Source: Actinomycetota bacterium (GTDB lineage Bacteria > Actinomycetota > Thermoleophilia > Gaiellales > Gaiellaceae). From it: a stretch of 6,387 bases of DNA. The number at the start of each line of letters is the position of its first letter. Position 1 is the first letter of the stretch. Under the pieces are notes generated by a model. That model worked only from the letters and a program-made list of their open reading frames with translations, was not told the origin of the DNA and did not search any database. Positions 1 to 5,736 of the stretch are shown piece after piece. The stretch lies in contig JACDGR010000206.1 in the NCBI GenBank assembly GCA_013821525.1, positions 1 to 6,387 on the forward strand, given 5' to 3'. The position numbers and the translations under genes were made by a program.

Positions 1-1
1 C

Positions 2-508
2 GTCTACTCCTACCGGCTGCACAATCTCCCGCTGTTCGTGCCGCCGGCGCACGGGATCGTCTATCTGACCGGCCTGGCGCTCGCAAACGCGGTGCGCGGC
101 CACGTCCGCGCGCTCGTCCTCACCGCGGGCGTGCTCGCAACGATTTGGGGGCTGCTCGGGCTGACCGTGCTTCCACAACGCGACGTCGCAGGCGCGGTCG
201 GCGTGCCGCTCCTGCTCCTCTTCCTCTGGCGCGGGCGCAACCGGGCCGTCTACGCCGGGGTCTTCCTCGTCGTCGCCGCGCTCGAGCTCTACGGCACGGC
301 GATCGACACCTGGCGCTGGGCGCCGGCGCTCCCGGGCAGCGGAGTACCGGACGGCAACCCGCCAAGCGGAGTCGCCGCGGGGTACGTCTGGTTCGACGTG
401 ATGGCGCTGCTGACCGCGCCGCTCGCTCTGAGCCTGCTCAGGAAGCGTCGAGGGCGCCGAACGCAGCGTGCAGGCGAACCGCCTCTTCCGCGCACCACGC
501 CTGTGTGA
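2..508 (+). CDS. Polytopic membrane protein of unknown function, C-terminal part (5' end off the window)
   Basis: The reading frame is open from the first complete codon at position 2 to a TGA at 506-508, giving 168 visible residues, so the N-terminus lies outside the window. A GTG at 38 is in frame but falls inside what looks like conserved sequence (YRLHNLPLFVPPAHG), so I do not take it as the start. About five hydrophobic segments are visible, near residues 13-31, 36-57, 62-76, 82-101 and 125-146, so this is an integral inner-membrane protein. Conserved-looking polar motifs sit between helices: HN-P followed by PPAHG at 7-18, ExYGT at 95-99, TWRW at 103-106 and GNPPSG at 118-123. The tail after residue 146 is basic (LLRKRRGRR) and probably cytoplasmic. 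I do not recognise the family. Polar residues close to helices could form an active or binding site, but that is a guess. It converges on the minus-strand GAF-like ORF and its last 71 bases overlap that ORF's proposed end. GC-ending codons are less frequent in those bases than upstream. Confidence 0.75.
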   Translation, partial: VYSYRLHNLPLFVPPAHGIVYLTGLALANAVRGHVRALVLTAGVLATIWGLLGLTVLPQRDVAGAVGVPLLLLFLWRGRNRAVYAGVFLVVAALELYGTAIDTWRWAPALPGSGVPDGNPPSGVAAGYVWFDVMALLTAPLALSLLRKRRGRRTQRAGEPPLPRTTPV

Positions 509-843
509 TCGGGAACGCCGAGCTTCGCGGAGACGACCCCCGCAAGCCGCGACCCGAGTCGCCGACAGAGCAACTTGAAGCCGCGCGGGGCCACGTCGGT
601 GTGCGCGACGAACAGCACGCCGCGCGCCGGCCCCTGCAGCTCGAGCAGGTAAGACGAGCGGACTGCGCGGGCGTAGTAGGGCCCGAAGACAAGCTCCTTA
701 CCGCCGTGGGCGACCCAGCCGGCACCACGGCCGCTGCCGCCGAAGTGCACGAAGCGGTCGCCGCGAACCCGCCGCAACACGAAGAGATCGGTCGCCCCGA
801 TCGAGGCTGCGGCGGCGTCCGCGCGCGGGGCTGACGTTCCCAT
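438..843 (-). CDS. Short GAF-like domain protein, probably frameshifted near its C-terminus
   Basis: An ATG at 841-843 lies 12 nt after the ruvB stop, with a weak AAAGG just upstream, so it is probably the last gene of the ruv transcript. Residues 19-49 (starting ATDLFVLRRVRGDRFVHF, then GGSGRGAGW) and the later VFGPYYAR and GVLFVAHTDVAPRGF resemble, from memory, the N-terminal GAF-type sensor of actinobacterial GGDEF signalling proteins. No GGDEF domain follows. If the starting frame is kept, the ORF runs on to 289 with a low-quality, arginine- and glycine-rich tail that lies over the plus-strand membrane gene. From about 515 the neighbouring minus frame looks better: WCAEEAVRLHAAFGALDAS, mostly GC-ending codons, stop at 438-440. 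I therefore place the end at 438 and infer a one-base frame change near 510-520, either a real mutation or a sequence error. The alternative is an intact 184-residue product ending at 289. The family is uncertain; that something coding lies at 520-843 is fairly safe. Confidence 0.5.
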
Positions 844-855
844 CCGCCTTTGGCT

Positions 856-1866
856 TTAGAAGAGCGTCTCGCTGTCGTCGACCTCACCGAGATGCGCCCG
901 GCCGAGCTGGGTGACGATGCGGCCACGCGGCGTTCGCTGCAAGAAGCCGAGCTGCAGGAGGTAGGGCTCGTACACGTCCTCGATCGTCTCGGGCTCCTCG
1001 CCGAGCGCGACGGCAAGGGTCGAGAGCCCGACGGGGCCGCCGGTGAACTTGTGCACGACGCAGCGCAGCAGCTCACGGTCGAACCGCTCGAGACCGGCGG
1101 CGTCGACCTCGAGGAGCGCCAGCGCCTCCTCGGCGATCGCAGTTGTGACGATCCCCTCGTGGCGCACCTCGGCGACGTCACGCACCCGCCGCAGGATGCG
1201 GTTCGCGATCCGGGGCGTACCTCGGGAGCGCCCTGCGACGAGCTCGGCGGCGTCCTCGGCGATCTCCACGTTCAGGATCCCGGCCGAGCGGCGCACGATC
1301 TTCGCGAGCTCGACCGGGGCGTAGTGATCGAGGCGGAAGGTGAGACCGAACCGGTCCCGGAGCGGCGTCGTCAGCAGCCCGGTGCGCGTCGTCGCTCCGA
1401 TCAGGGTGAACGGCGGCAGATCGAGCGTGAGCGTGCGCGCGGCCGGTCCTTGCCCGACGATGATGTCGAGGCGGAAGTCCTCGAGCGCCGGGTAGAGGAT
1501 CTCCTCGGCTGCCCGGTTGAGGCGGTGGATCTCGTCGACGAAGAGCACGTCGCGTGGGTCGAGCGAGGTCAGGATGGCGGCGATGTCGCCCTTGCGCTCG
1601 AGCGCAGGTCCGGCCACCTGGCGGATGCCGACGCCGAGCTCGTTGCGCACGATCTGTGCGAGCGAGGTCTTGCCGAGCCCCGGCGGCCCGGCGAGCAGGA
1701 CGTGGTCGAGCGCCTCGCCGCGGGCCTTGGCGGCCGTGAGCGCGATCTGCAGTTGCTCCTTGACGCGCTCCTGCCCGACGAAGTCGTCCAGGGAGCGCGG
1801 GCGCAGCGAGCGCTCGAGCTCCTCTTCGGCATCGCCCAGCACGGGTGCCAGGAACTGGCTGCTCAT
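856..1866 (-). CDS. ruvB: Holliday junction branch migration ATPase RuvB
   Basis: The 336-residue product has the usual length for RuvB, the AAA+ hexameric motor that pumps DNA through the RuvA-held Holliday junction during recombinational repair. The N-terminal RPRSLDDFVGQ (22-32) is followed by Walker A GPPGLGKT (60-67), Walker B LFVDEIH (108-114), sensor-1 GATTR (157-161), the arginine finger in LRDRFG (169-174) and sensor-2 GTPRIANR (216-223). The C-terminal winged-helix DNA-binding domain carries HKFTGGPVGLSTLA and ends with RGRIVTQLGRAHLG. All catalytic motifs are intact. The ATG at 1864-1866 overlaps the ruvA stop as ATGA, with only a weak AGGCAGG upstream, so translation is probably coupled to ruvA. 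The gene is third in the ruvC-ruvA-ruvB block, and the stop is a TAA at 856-858. The opposite strand is open for long stretches here, but that is a by-product of the GC-rich codon use. Confidence 0.98.
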   Translation of the reverse strand: MSSQFLAPVLGDAEEELERSLRPRSLDDFVGQERVKEQLQIALTAAKARGEALDHVLLAGPPGLGKTSLAQIVRNELGVGIRQVAGPALERKGDIAAILTSLDPRDVLFVDEIHRLNRAAEEILYPALEDFRLDIIVGQGPAARTLTLDLPPFTLIGATTRTGLLTTPLRDRFGLTFRLDHYAPVELAKIVRRSAGILNVEIAEDAAELVAGRSRGTPRIANRILRRVRDVAEVRHEGIVTTAIAEEALALLEVDAAGLERFDRELLRCVVHKFTGGPVGLSTLAVALGEEPETIEDVYEPYLLQLGFLQRTPRGRIVTQLGRAHLGEVDDSETLF

Positions 1867-2420
1867 GCGGCCTGCCTGAGGACGGAGCGAACCTGCTCTT
1901 CGACCGAGAGCCCGTCGCCGACCTCCGCGAGGGCGCGCTCGGCGTCGATCAGCGTCCAGCCGAGCTCGACGAGCGCATCGCGCGCGGTCAGGTCGCCGTC
2001 GTACGACGCGGTGCCGGCGTCAGAGAGAACGAGCTTCTCCTTCAGCTCGAGCACGACGCGCTGCGCGGTCTTGAGGCCGATGCCGGGAATCGCCTGGAAG
2101 CGCTTCACGTCGTCGCGCGCGATCGCGCAGCGCAGGTCGGACGGCGTCGAGCCTGAGACGATCGCGAGCGCCACCTTCGGGCCGACCCCCGATACCCCGA
2201 GCAACATCTCGAACAGCTCACGCTCGTCCGCCGTCGCGAAGCCGAAGAGCTGCAATGCATCCTCCCGCACGACGGTGTGGATCTCCATCGTCACCTCGTC
2301 GCTCACGCCCAGCCGATGCACGGAGGGCGTCGCGTTGACGAGGTAGCCGACGCCGTTCACGTCGACGACCAGCCCGTTGCCCGAGCGGCCAGCAATCGTC
2401 CCGCGCAACCTGGCGATCAC
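1863..2420 (-). CDS. ruvA: Holliday junction DNA-binding protein RuvA
   Basis: The 185-residue product is slightly shorter than typical RuvA (about 190-205). RuvA tetramers bind the four-way junction and load RuvB. The N-terminal OB-fold starts MIARLRGTIAGR and contains VDVNGVGYLV (19-28). The acidic pin, which keeps strands apart at the crossover, is at E53-D54 in VVREDALQLFGF. Two helix-hairpin-helix motifs follow: LLGVSGVGPKVALAIVS (73-89) and FQAIPGIGLKTAQRVVLEL (108-126). After a variable linker, the C-terminal RuvB-binding domain (from about residue 143) includes ARDALVELGW. The start is a GTG at 2418-2420 that overlaps the ruvC TGA as GTGA, and it is supported by AAAGGTGG seven bases upstream. 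The ATGA overlap with ruvB at the other end points to one co-translated block. Identification is secure. Confidence 0.97.
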   Translation of the reverse strand: MIARLRGTIAGRSGNGLVVDVNGVGYLVNATPSVHRLGVSDEVTMEIHTVVREDALQLFGFATADERELFEMLLGVSGVGPKVALAIVSGSTPSDLRCAIARDDVKRFQAIPGIGLKTAQRVVLELKEKLVLSDAGTASYDGDLTARDALVELGWTLIDAERALAEVGDGLSVEEQVRSVLRQAA

Positions 2421-2911
2421 GCGAGGGCCACCTTTGCCATCAGCGGCGGCGCGAGCGCGTGACAGATCGCGACGGCGAGCGCATCCGCAGCGTGGTTCGG
2501 CGTCGGCACCTGCTCGAGCGCGAGGATCGCCTTCACCATGCGGCCGACCTGATCCTTGTCGGCGCGGCCGTAGCCGCAGACCGCCTGCTTGACGCTCGCA
2601 GGCGCGTACTCAGCGCACGCGACGCCGGCGGACGACGCGGCGACGAGCACGGCTCCCCGCGCCTGGCCGACGGAGAGTGCGATGCGGGCGTCTGCGCCGA
2701 CGAACGACTCCTCCAGGGCGACGGCATCCGGCGCGTGCTCCTCGATCAGCTCCTGGACGCCCGTGAAGATCGTGAGCAGCCGAGCCTCCAGACAATCTTT
2801 GGGGGACGTTCGCCACCACCCGTGGCACGTGGCCCTGAGGCGCCCGTCTCTTTCGTGGACGATTCCGTACCCGCATGCAGCCGTCCCTGGGTCGATGCCG
2901 AGAACTTTCAC
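2417..2911 (-). CDS. ruvC: Crossover junction endodeoxyribonuclease RuvC
   Basis: RuvC resolves Holliday junctions by symmetrical nicking, acting as a metal-dependent dimer with an RNase H-like fold. The product is 164 residues, close to the usual 160-190. It begins (M)KVLGIDPGTAACGYG. The acidic catalytic residues are visible: D7 in GIDPG, E67 in VALEESFVG, and H140 with D143 in NHAADALAVAICH. The third position is histidine rather than the aspartate of E. coli; as I recall the Thermus enzyme also has histidine there. The conserved stretch ARIALSVGQARGAVL (75-89) and the YAPASVKQAVCGYGRADKDQV segment (102-122) are present. The start is a GTG at 2909-2911, nine bases after the stop of the PAP2 gene, and fixed by the family N-terminus. 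The overlapping ATG at 2911-2913 is out of frame and meets TGA at once. I see no Shine-Dalgarno sequence, so coupling to the upstream gene is likely. The end overlaps ruvA. Confidence 0.97.
   Translation of the reverse strand: MKVLGIDPGTAACGYGIVHERDGRLRATCHGWWRTSPKDCLEARLLTIFTGVQELIEEHAPDAVALEESFVGADARIALSVGQARGAVLVAASSAGVACAEYAPASVKQAVCGYGRADKDQVGRMVKAILALEQVPTPNHAADALAVAICHALAPPLMAKVALA
2428..2435 (-). promoter_or_regulatory. Ribosome binding site for ruvA
   Basis: On the minus strand this reads AAAGGTGG, seven bases before the GTG start of ruvA and inside the last codons of ruvC. It supports the GTG that overlaps the ruvC stop over any later start. Confidence 0.65.
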
Positions 2912-2920
2912 ATGGATACG

Positions 2921-3469
2921 TTAGGCGTAGGCTCGGACGGTCTCCGCCGGGCCGAAGCGCCGGAGCAGGAGCGCGGCGACAACCCCAACGGCAGCCCCGA
3001 GCACGGCACCCGCGAGGACGTCCGTGGCGTAGTGCACCCCGTCGTAGATCCGTGAGAAGGCGATCAGGGTCGCCAGTACGACGAGCGCCGGCGTCAGACG
3101 CGGAGCTACGGCCGAGAGCAGCACCGCTCCCGCGAACGCGGTCGCGGCGTGCCCGGCCGGGAACGAGCTCGAATGGACGACATAGAGCGGGTGGATCTGC
3201 GGGTGGGCGACGAAGGGCCTCGTGCGGTGGGTCGCGTCCTTGAGCAGGAAGGAGAGTGAGTCGGCCGCGAGGGTCGTGAGGCCCGTGAAGACGCCGAAGG
3301 CGATCGTGCGCGCGACGCCGACGCGGCGGGCGGCCGCGACCAGCAGGGCAATCACGATCCACACCGCCCCGAGCTTCTCGATCGTCCCGAGCCACACCGA
3401 GGGATCGTTGAGAAAGCCGATCCGGTGCGTGGGCACCCAGACGGCGATCGATCCGTCGATCCCGCTCAC
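2921..3469 (-). CDS. PAP2-family membrane phosphatase
   Basis: A 182-residue integral membrane protein carrying all three motifs of the PAP2 (type 2 phosphatidic acid phosphatase) superfamily. Motif C1, KX6RP, is K77-DATHRT-R84-P85. Motif C2 is SFPAGHA with H107, an alanine variant of PSGH. Motif C3, SRX5HX3D, is S139-R140 ... H146 ... D150. H107 and H146 would be the catalytic base pair acting through a phosphohistidine intermediate. About five hydrophobic helices surround the motifs, which should face the outside of the membrane. Such enzymes remove phosphate from lipid phosphates or polyprenyl diphosphates such as undecaprenyl diphosphate; the actual substrate cannot be read from the sequence. 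The GTG start at 3467-3469 is four bases after the DUF1206 stop, with no clear Shine-Dalgarno sequence, so coupled translation is likely. The N-terminus IDGSIAVWVPTHRIGFLND fits family members and supports the start. It is unusual between yebC and ruvC. Confidence 0.92.
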   Translation of the reverse strand: MSGIDGSIAVWVPTHRIGFLNDPSVWLGTIEKLGAVWIVIALLVAAARRVGVARTIAFGVFTGLTTLAADSLSFLLKDATHRTRPFVAHPQIHPLYVVHSSSFPAGHAATAFAGAVLLSAVAPRLTPALVVLATLIAFSRIYDGVHYATDVLAGAVLGAAVGVVAALLLRRFGPAETVRAYA

Positions 3470-3473
3470 GTGC

Positions 3474-4340
3474 TCAGGCGTTCGCAGAGACGTCGCGCAG
3501 CGCGGCGTCGACGAGGCAATAGATCCCGTATGCGACGAGGCCGACGGCCGTGAGGCCGAGGAGCCACGGCCCGTACGAGGCGTGCGCGAGCTTCTGCAGG
3601 GCGCCGTCGAGGCCGATCGCGTCCTTCGGCTTGTAGTCGACCGCTGCCTTGACCATGAACACGCCGATCAGGCCGAACACGACGAACCGGGCGGCGTGGC
3701 CGAGCACGCCGGCGCGTGTGCCCCAGCGCTTGACCCCGGGTGAGAGGCGGCCCATGCGCCACTTGTCCTCGAACTTCTTCGCGAGCCCGCGATAGAGGTT
3801 CCAGACGCCGACTCCGATCACGACGAGGCCGGCCGCACCGACGAGGTACCTGCCGCCGGGCCAGCCGAGCACCATGGCAGTCGACTTGTGCGCCTTCGAG
3901 TTCTGCGACTGCCCTGCGCCCGAGCCCGACAGGATCCTCAGCGTCGAGGCGGTCAGACCCGCGTAGATGAGCCCGCGACCGACGTAGCCGGCGCGCTTCC
4001 CCCACTTCTTCGCTTCGCCGTCGTCACCGCCCTCGTCACGTTCGGCGTATGCCTGCACGAAACGCCAGAGTGCGTACGCCGCGAAGCCGATCGCGAGCGC
4101 GATCAACGCGACCTTTCCGAAGGAATGATGGGCGAGCTGTGCGAGCGCACCCTGGCGGCTCGTCGCCGAGCCCCCGCTGCCGAGCGCGAGCTTGATCGCC
4201 AGGGCACCGACGAGCGCGAATGACAGACCCTTCGCGACGAGCCCGGTGCGGGCGAGCACCGCGTACCAACCAGTGCCCGAATCCGCCTTTTGCCGCGCCT
4301 TGTCTCCCTGCGCATTCAGTGTGCTGTCGACTGACGACAT
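3474..4340 (-). CDS. DUF1206 membrane protein with three internal repeats
   Basis: A 288-residue membrane protein that I assign to the DUF1206 family, common in actinobacteria and without a known biochemical function. Three degenerate repeats of about 70 residues, each with two transmembrane helices, are visible at roughly 29-98, 115-188 and 207-281. Each opens with a glycine-rich first helix (LARTGLVAKGL, GKRAGYVGRGL, GTRAGVLGHAA). Repeats 1 and 3 share GALxxLAHxSxG before the second helix, whereas repeat 2 has lost it. Each ends with an aromatic, basic stretch (ALWRFVQAY, VWNLYRGL, GIYCLVDA). The first 25 residues are polar and cytoplasmic. The linkers AERDEGGDDGEAKKW and AKKFEDKWRMG are charged. 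The ATG at 4338-4340 has the strongest ribosome binding site in the window, GGAGGT six bases upstream. The gene follows the only sizeable gap in the run, so it may begin its own transcription unit with the PAP2 gene and ruvCAB. Function is unknown. Confidence 0.9.
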   Translation of the reverse strand: MSSVDSTLNAQGDKARQKADSGTGWYAVLARTGLVAKGLSFALVGALAIKLALGSGGSATSRQGALAQLAHHSFGKVALIALAIGFAAYALWRFVQAYAERDEGGDDGEAKKWGKRAGYVGRGLIYAGLTASTLRILSGSGAGQSQNSKAHKSTAMVLGWPGGRYLVGAAGLVVIGVGVWNLYRGLAKKFEDKWRMGRLSPGVKRWGTRAGVLGHAARFVVFGLIGVFMVKAAVDYKPKDAIGLDGALQKLAHASYGPWLLGLTAVGLVAYGIYCLVDAALRDVSANA

Positions 4341-4346
4341 CCCTCT

Positions 4347-4352
4347 ACCTCC
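4347..4352 (-). promoter_or_regulatory. Ribosome binding site for the DUF1206 gene
   Basis: A consensus GGAGGT on the minus strand, six bases before the ATG at 4340. It fixes the start and suggests independent, efficient translation at this point. Confidence 0.85.
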
Positions 4353-4358
4353 AGTTCG

Positions 4359-4372
4359 TGACGGCCCCGTCA
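4359..4372 (-). promoter_or_regulatory. Inverted repeat in the leader of the DUF1206 gene
   Basis: The sequence TGACGG-2 nt-CCGTCA is a perfect six-base inverted repeat six bases upstream of the GGAGGT ribosome binding site. As DNA it could be a dimeric repressor site. As RNA a two-base loop is too tight, so the outer bases would have to form the stem. A second TGACG copy lies about 10 bases further upstream. Its function is inferred from position only, and chance is possible at this GC content. Confidence 0.35.
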
Positions 4373-4386
4373 GAGTGTCTAACGTC

Positions 4387-4410
4387 AGCCGGCCGGCGCC
4401 GGTTACGGCT
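4387..4410. repeat. Nested GC-rich palindromes in the yebC-DUF1206 gap
   Basis: Within the 88-nt gap, AGCCG and CGGCT enclose the perfect ten-base palindrome CCGGCGCCGG, which overlaps a second palindrome, GCCGGCCGGC. On the minus strand a stem could form 18-41 bases after the yebC stop. No T-run follows, so it is not a classical Rho-independent terminator. It could be an RNA-stabilising or attenuating hairpin, or simply a product of base composition. Confidence 0.35.
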
Positions 4411-4428
4411 CGTCTTGCCTACGGCGCG

Positions 4429-5184
4429 TCAGCCGGCAACGAGCTCGAGCACTCGCTCGGGGATATCGAAGTTCGCGTAGACGTCCTGGACGTCGTCGTT
4501 GTCCTCGAGCGCGTCGATCAGCCGCATCACCTGGCGTGCCTTCGCCTCGTCGTCGACGGCCACGGTCGTCTTCGGCACGAGCATCAGCTCCGCCGAATCA
4601 ACGGTCATCCCCGCGGCCTCGATCGCCTGGCGGACGGCCGAGAGCTCCTCGGGCGGCGAGGTGACCTGGAAGACGGTGCCGTCCTGCTCGACGTCGTCCG
4701 CGCCGCCATCGGCTGCGACGAGCAGCAACTCCTCCTCGTCGACGCCTTCCGCCGGAACGACGACGACGCCACGCCGGTCGAACTGCCACGCAACCGCGCC
4801 CGTCGCGCCGAGGTTGCCCCCGTGCTTGGCGAACATGTGACGCACGTCGGCCGCGGTGCGGTTGCGGTTGTCGGTCAGCGCCTCGACGATCACGGCGACA
4901 CCCTCGGGCCCGTAGCCCTCATACACGATTGTCTCGAACGCGTCGGCGTCGGCGTCGGCACCCGAGCCCTTTGCGATCGCCCGGTCGATGTTGTCCTTGG
5001 GCATCGAGTACGACTTCGCCTTCTCGATCGCATTCTGGAGCGCGAGGTTGTTCGTCGGATCTCCCCCACCCTCTTTCGCGGCGACGATGATCGCGCGTGA
5101 GAGCTTTGAGAAGAGCTTGCCGCGCTTCGCGTCAGCGGCACCCTTCTTGTGCTTGATCGACGACCACTTGCTATGCCCGGACAA
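4429..5184 (-). CDS. yebC: YebC/PmpR family protein (TACO1 relative)
   Basis: The 251-residue product matches the length of YebC proteins. Family hallmarks run in order: SGHSKWSSIKHKKGAADAKRG at 2-22, MPKDNIDRAIAKGSG at 61-75, YEGYGPEGVAVIVE at 88-101, TDNRNRT at 104-110, HGGNLG at 121-126 and LEDNDDVQDVYANFD at 226-240. The family was first described as DNA-binding regulators (PmpR). More recent work on relatives, including mitochondrial TACO1, supports a ribosome-associated role in helping translation through proline-rich stretches. Which role applies here cannot be seen. The start is a rare TTG at 5182-5184, inside the end of pdxT (14-nt overlap). It is fixed by the family N-terminus and by GGGAGG six bases upstream. 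The acidic loop DADADAD (77-82) is encoded by a short GCCGAC tandem repeat near 4941-4959. Its position next to pdxT and near ruvC is typical of actinobacteria. Confidence 0.96.
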   Translation of the reverse strand: MSGHSKWSSIKHKKGAADAKRGKLFSKLSRAIIVAAKEGGGDPTNNLALQNAIEKAKSYSMPKDNIDRAIAKGSGADADADAFETIVYEGYGPEGVAVIVEALTDNRNRTAADVRHMFAKHGGNLGATGAVAWQFDRRGVVVVPAEGVDEEELLLVAADGGADDVEQDGTVFQVTSPPEELSAVRQAIEAAGMTVDSAELMLVPKTTVAVDDEAKARQVMRLIDALEDNDDVQDVYANFDIPERVLELVAG

Positions 5185-5734
5185 GCTGCGCCTCCCTGAC
5201 CGATTCCAGGAATCTCTCGTGCAGACGTGTGTCGCCCGTCAGCTCCGGATGGAATGCCGCGACGAGGAAGCGCCCCTCGCGCGCGAGCACGGGGCGGCCG
5301 TCGACCTCGGCGAGCACCTCGACGTCCGGGCCGACGTCCTCGACCCACGGTGCGCGGATGAAGACCGCACGCAACGGCTCGGTCTCGCCAACGACCTCGA
5401 GGTCGGTCTCGAACGACGCAACCTGGCGGCCGAATGCGTTGCGGCGCACGCCGACGTCGACGAGGCCGAGGTGGTCCCGATCGAGGACGATCATCCCGGC
5501 ACAGGTTCCGAAGACCGGCCGGTCGAACCGCCGCACCGCCTCGTCCAACCCGTAGAGCGCCATCAGCCGCGTGAACGTCGTCGATTCACCGCCGGGGATG
5601 ACCAGTCCGTAGAGCCCGTCGAGCTGCTCGGGCTTTCTCACCTCGATCGTCTCTGCCCCGAGCGAGCGCAGCATCTGTGCGTGCTCGCGAAAGTTTCCCT
5701 GCACGGCGAGTACGCCAATCTTCAGCGGCTGCAT
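5171..5734 (-). CDS. pdxT: Pyridoxal 5'-phosphate synthase glutaminase subunit PdxT
   Basis: PdxT (class I glutamine amidotransferase) releases ammonia from glutamine and channels it to PdxS, which builds PLP from ribose 5-phosphate and glyceraldehyde 3-phosphate. From the ATG at 5732-5734 the product has 187 residues, the usual length. Features, numbered from that ATG, are MQPLKIGVLAVQGNFREH at 1-18, PGGEST with the oxyanion strand at 47-52, the nucleophile C78 in GTCAGM, and H162 and E164 in AAFHPEL completing the triad. RNAFGRQVASFE (98-109) and FIRAPWVEDVG are also typical. A TTG two codons upstream (5738-5740) overlaps the previous stop and is possible, but the ATG two bases after that stop gives the usual N-terminus. 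No clear ribosome binding site is visible, so coupling to the upstream hydrolase gene is likely. The partner pdxS is not here; in many actinobacteria it lies close by, upstream. Confidence 0.96.
   Translation of the reverse strand: MQPLKIGVLAVQGNFREHAQMLRSLGAETIEVRKPEQLDGLYGLVIPGGESTTFTRLMALYGLDEAVRRFDRPVFGTCAGMIVLDRDHLGLVDVGVRRNAFGRQVASFETDLEVVGETEPLRAVFIRAPWVEDVGPDVEVLAEVDGRPVLAREGRFLVAAFHPELTGDTRLHERFLESVREAQLVRA
5191..5196 (-). promoter_or_regulatory. Ribosome binding site for yebC
   Basis: GGGAGG on the minus strand, six bases before the TTG start of yebC and within the pdxT coding sequence. It is what decides in favour of the TTG start. Confidence 0.75.
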
Positions 5735-5736
5735 AG

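Noticed and set aside
145..834. A 229-codon plus-strand open frame crossing the two genes at the left end
   Set aside because: It is arginine- and alanine-rich without domain character and is antisense to, or out of frame with, better-supported genes.
850..2346. A very long plus-strand open frame (about 498 codons) opposite ruvB and ruvA
   Set aside because: Its product is a charged, low-complexity sequence with no recognisable domain. The minus strand encodes intact RuvB and RuvA there, and long antisense frames are expected at this GC content.
2909..2960. A LexA/SOS box upstream of ruvC
   Set aside because: I looked for the actinobacterial GAAC-4 nt-GTTC pattern near ruvC and in the 88-nt gap and did not find it.
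2610..3395. A 261-codon minus-strand frame across the PAP2-ruvC junction
   Set aside because: It is an out-of-frame, arginine-rich shadow of the PAP2 and ruvC genes, which have complete catalytic motifs.
4387..4410. A Rho-independent terminator after yebC
   Set aside because: A GC-rich stem is possible, but no T-run follows on the transcribed strand.
4941..4959. Short tandem GTCGGC units as a candidate repeat array
   Set aside because: There are only about three units, in frame inside yebC and coding for an acidic DADADA loop; this is ordinary coding microsatellite.
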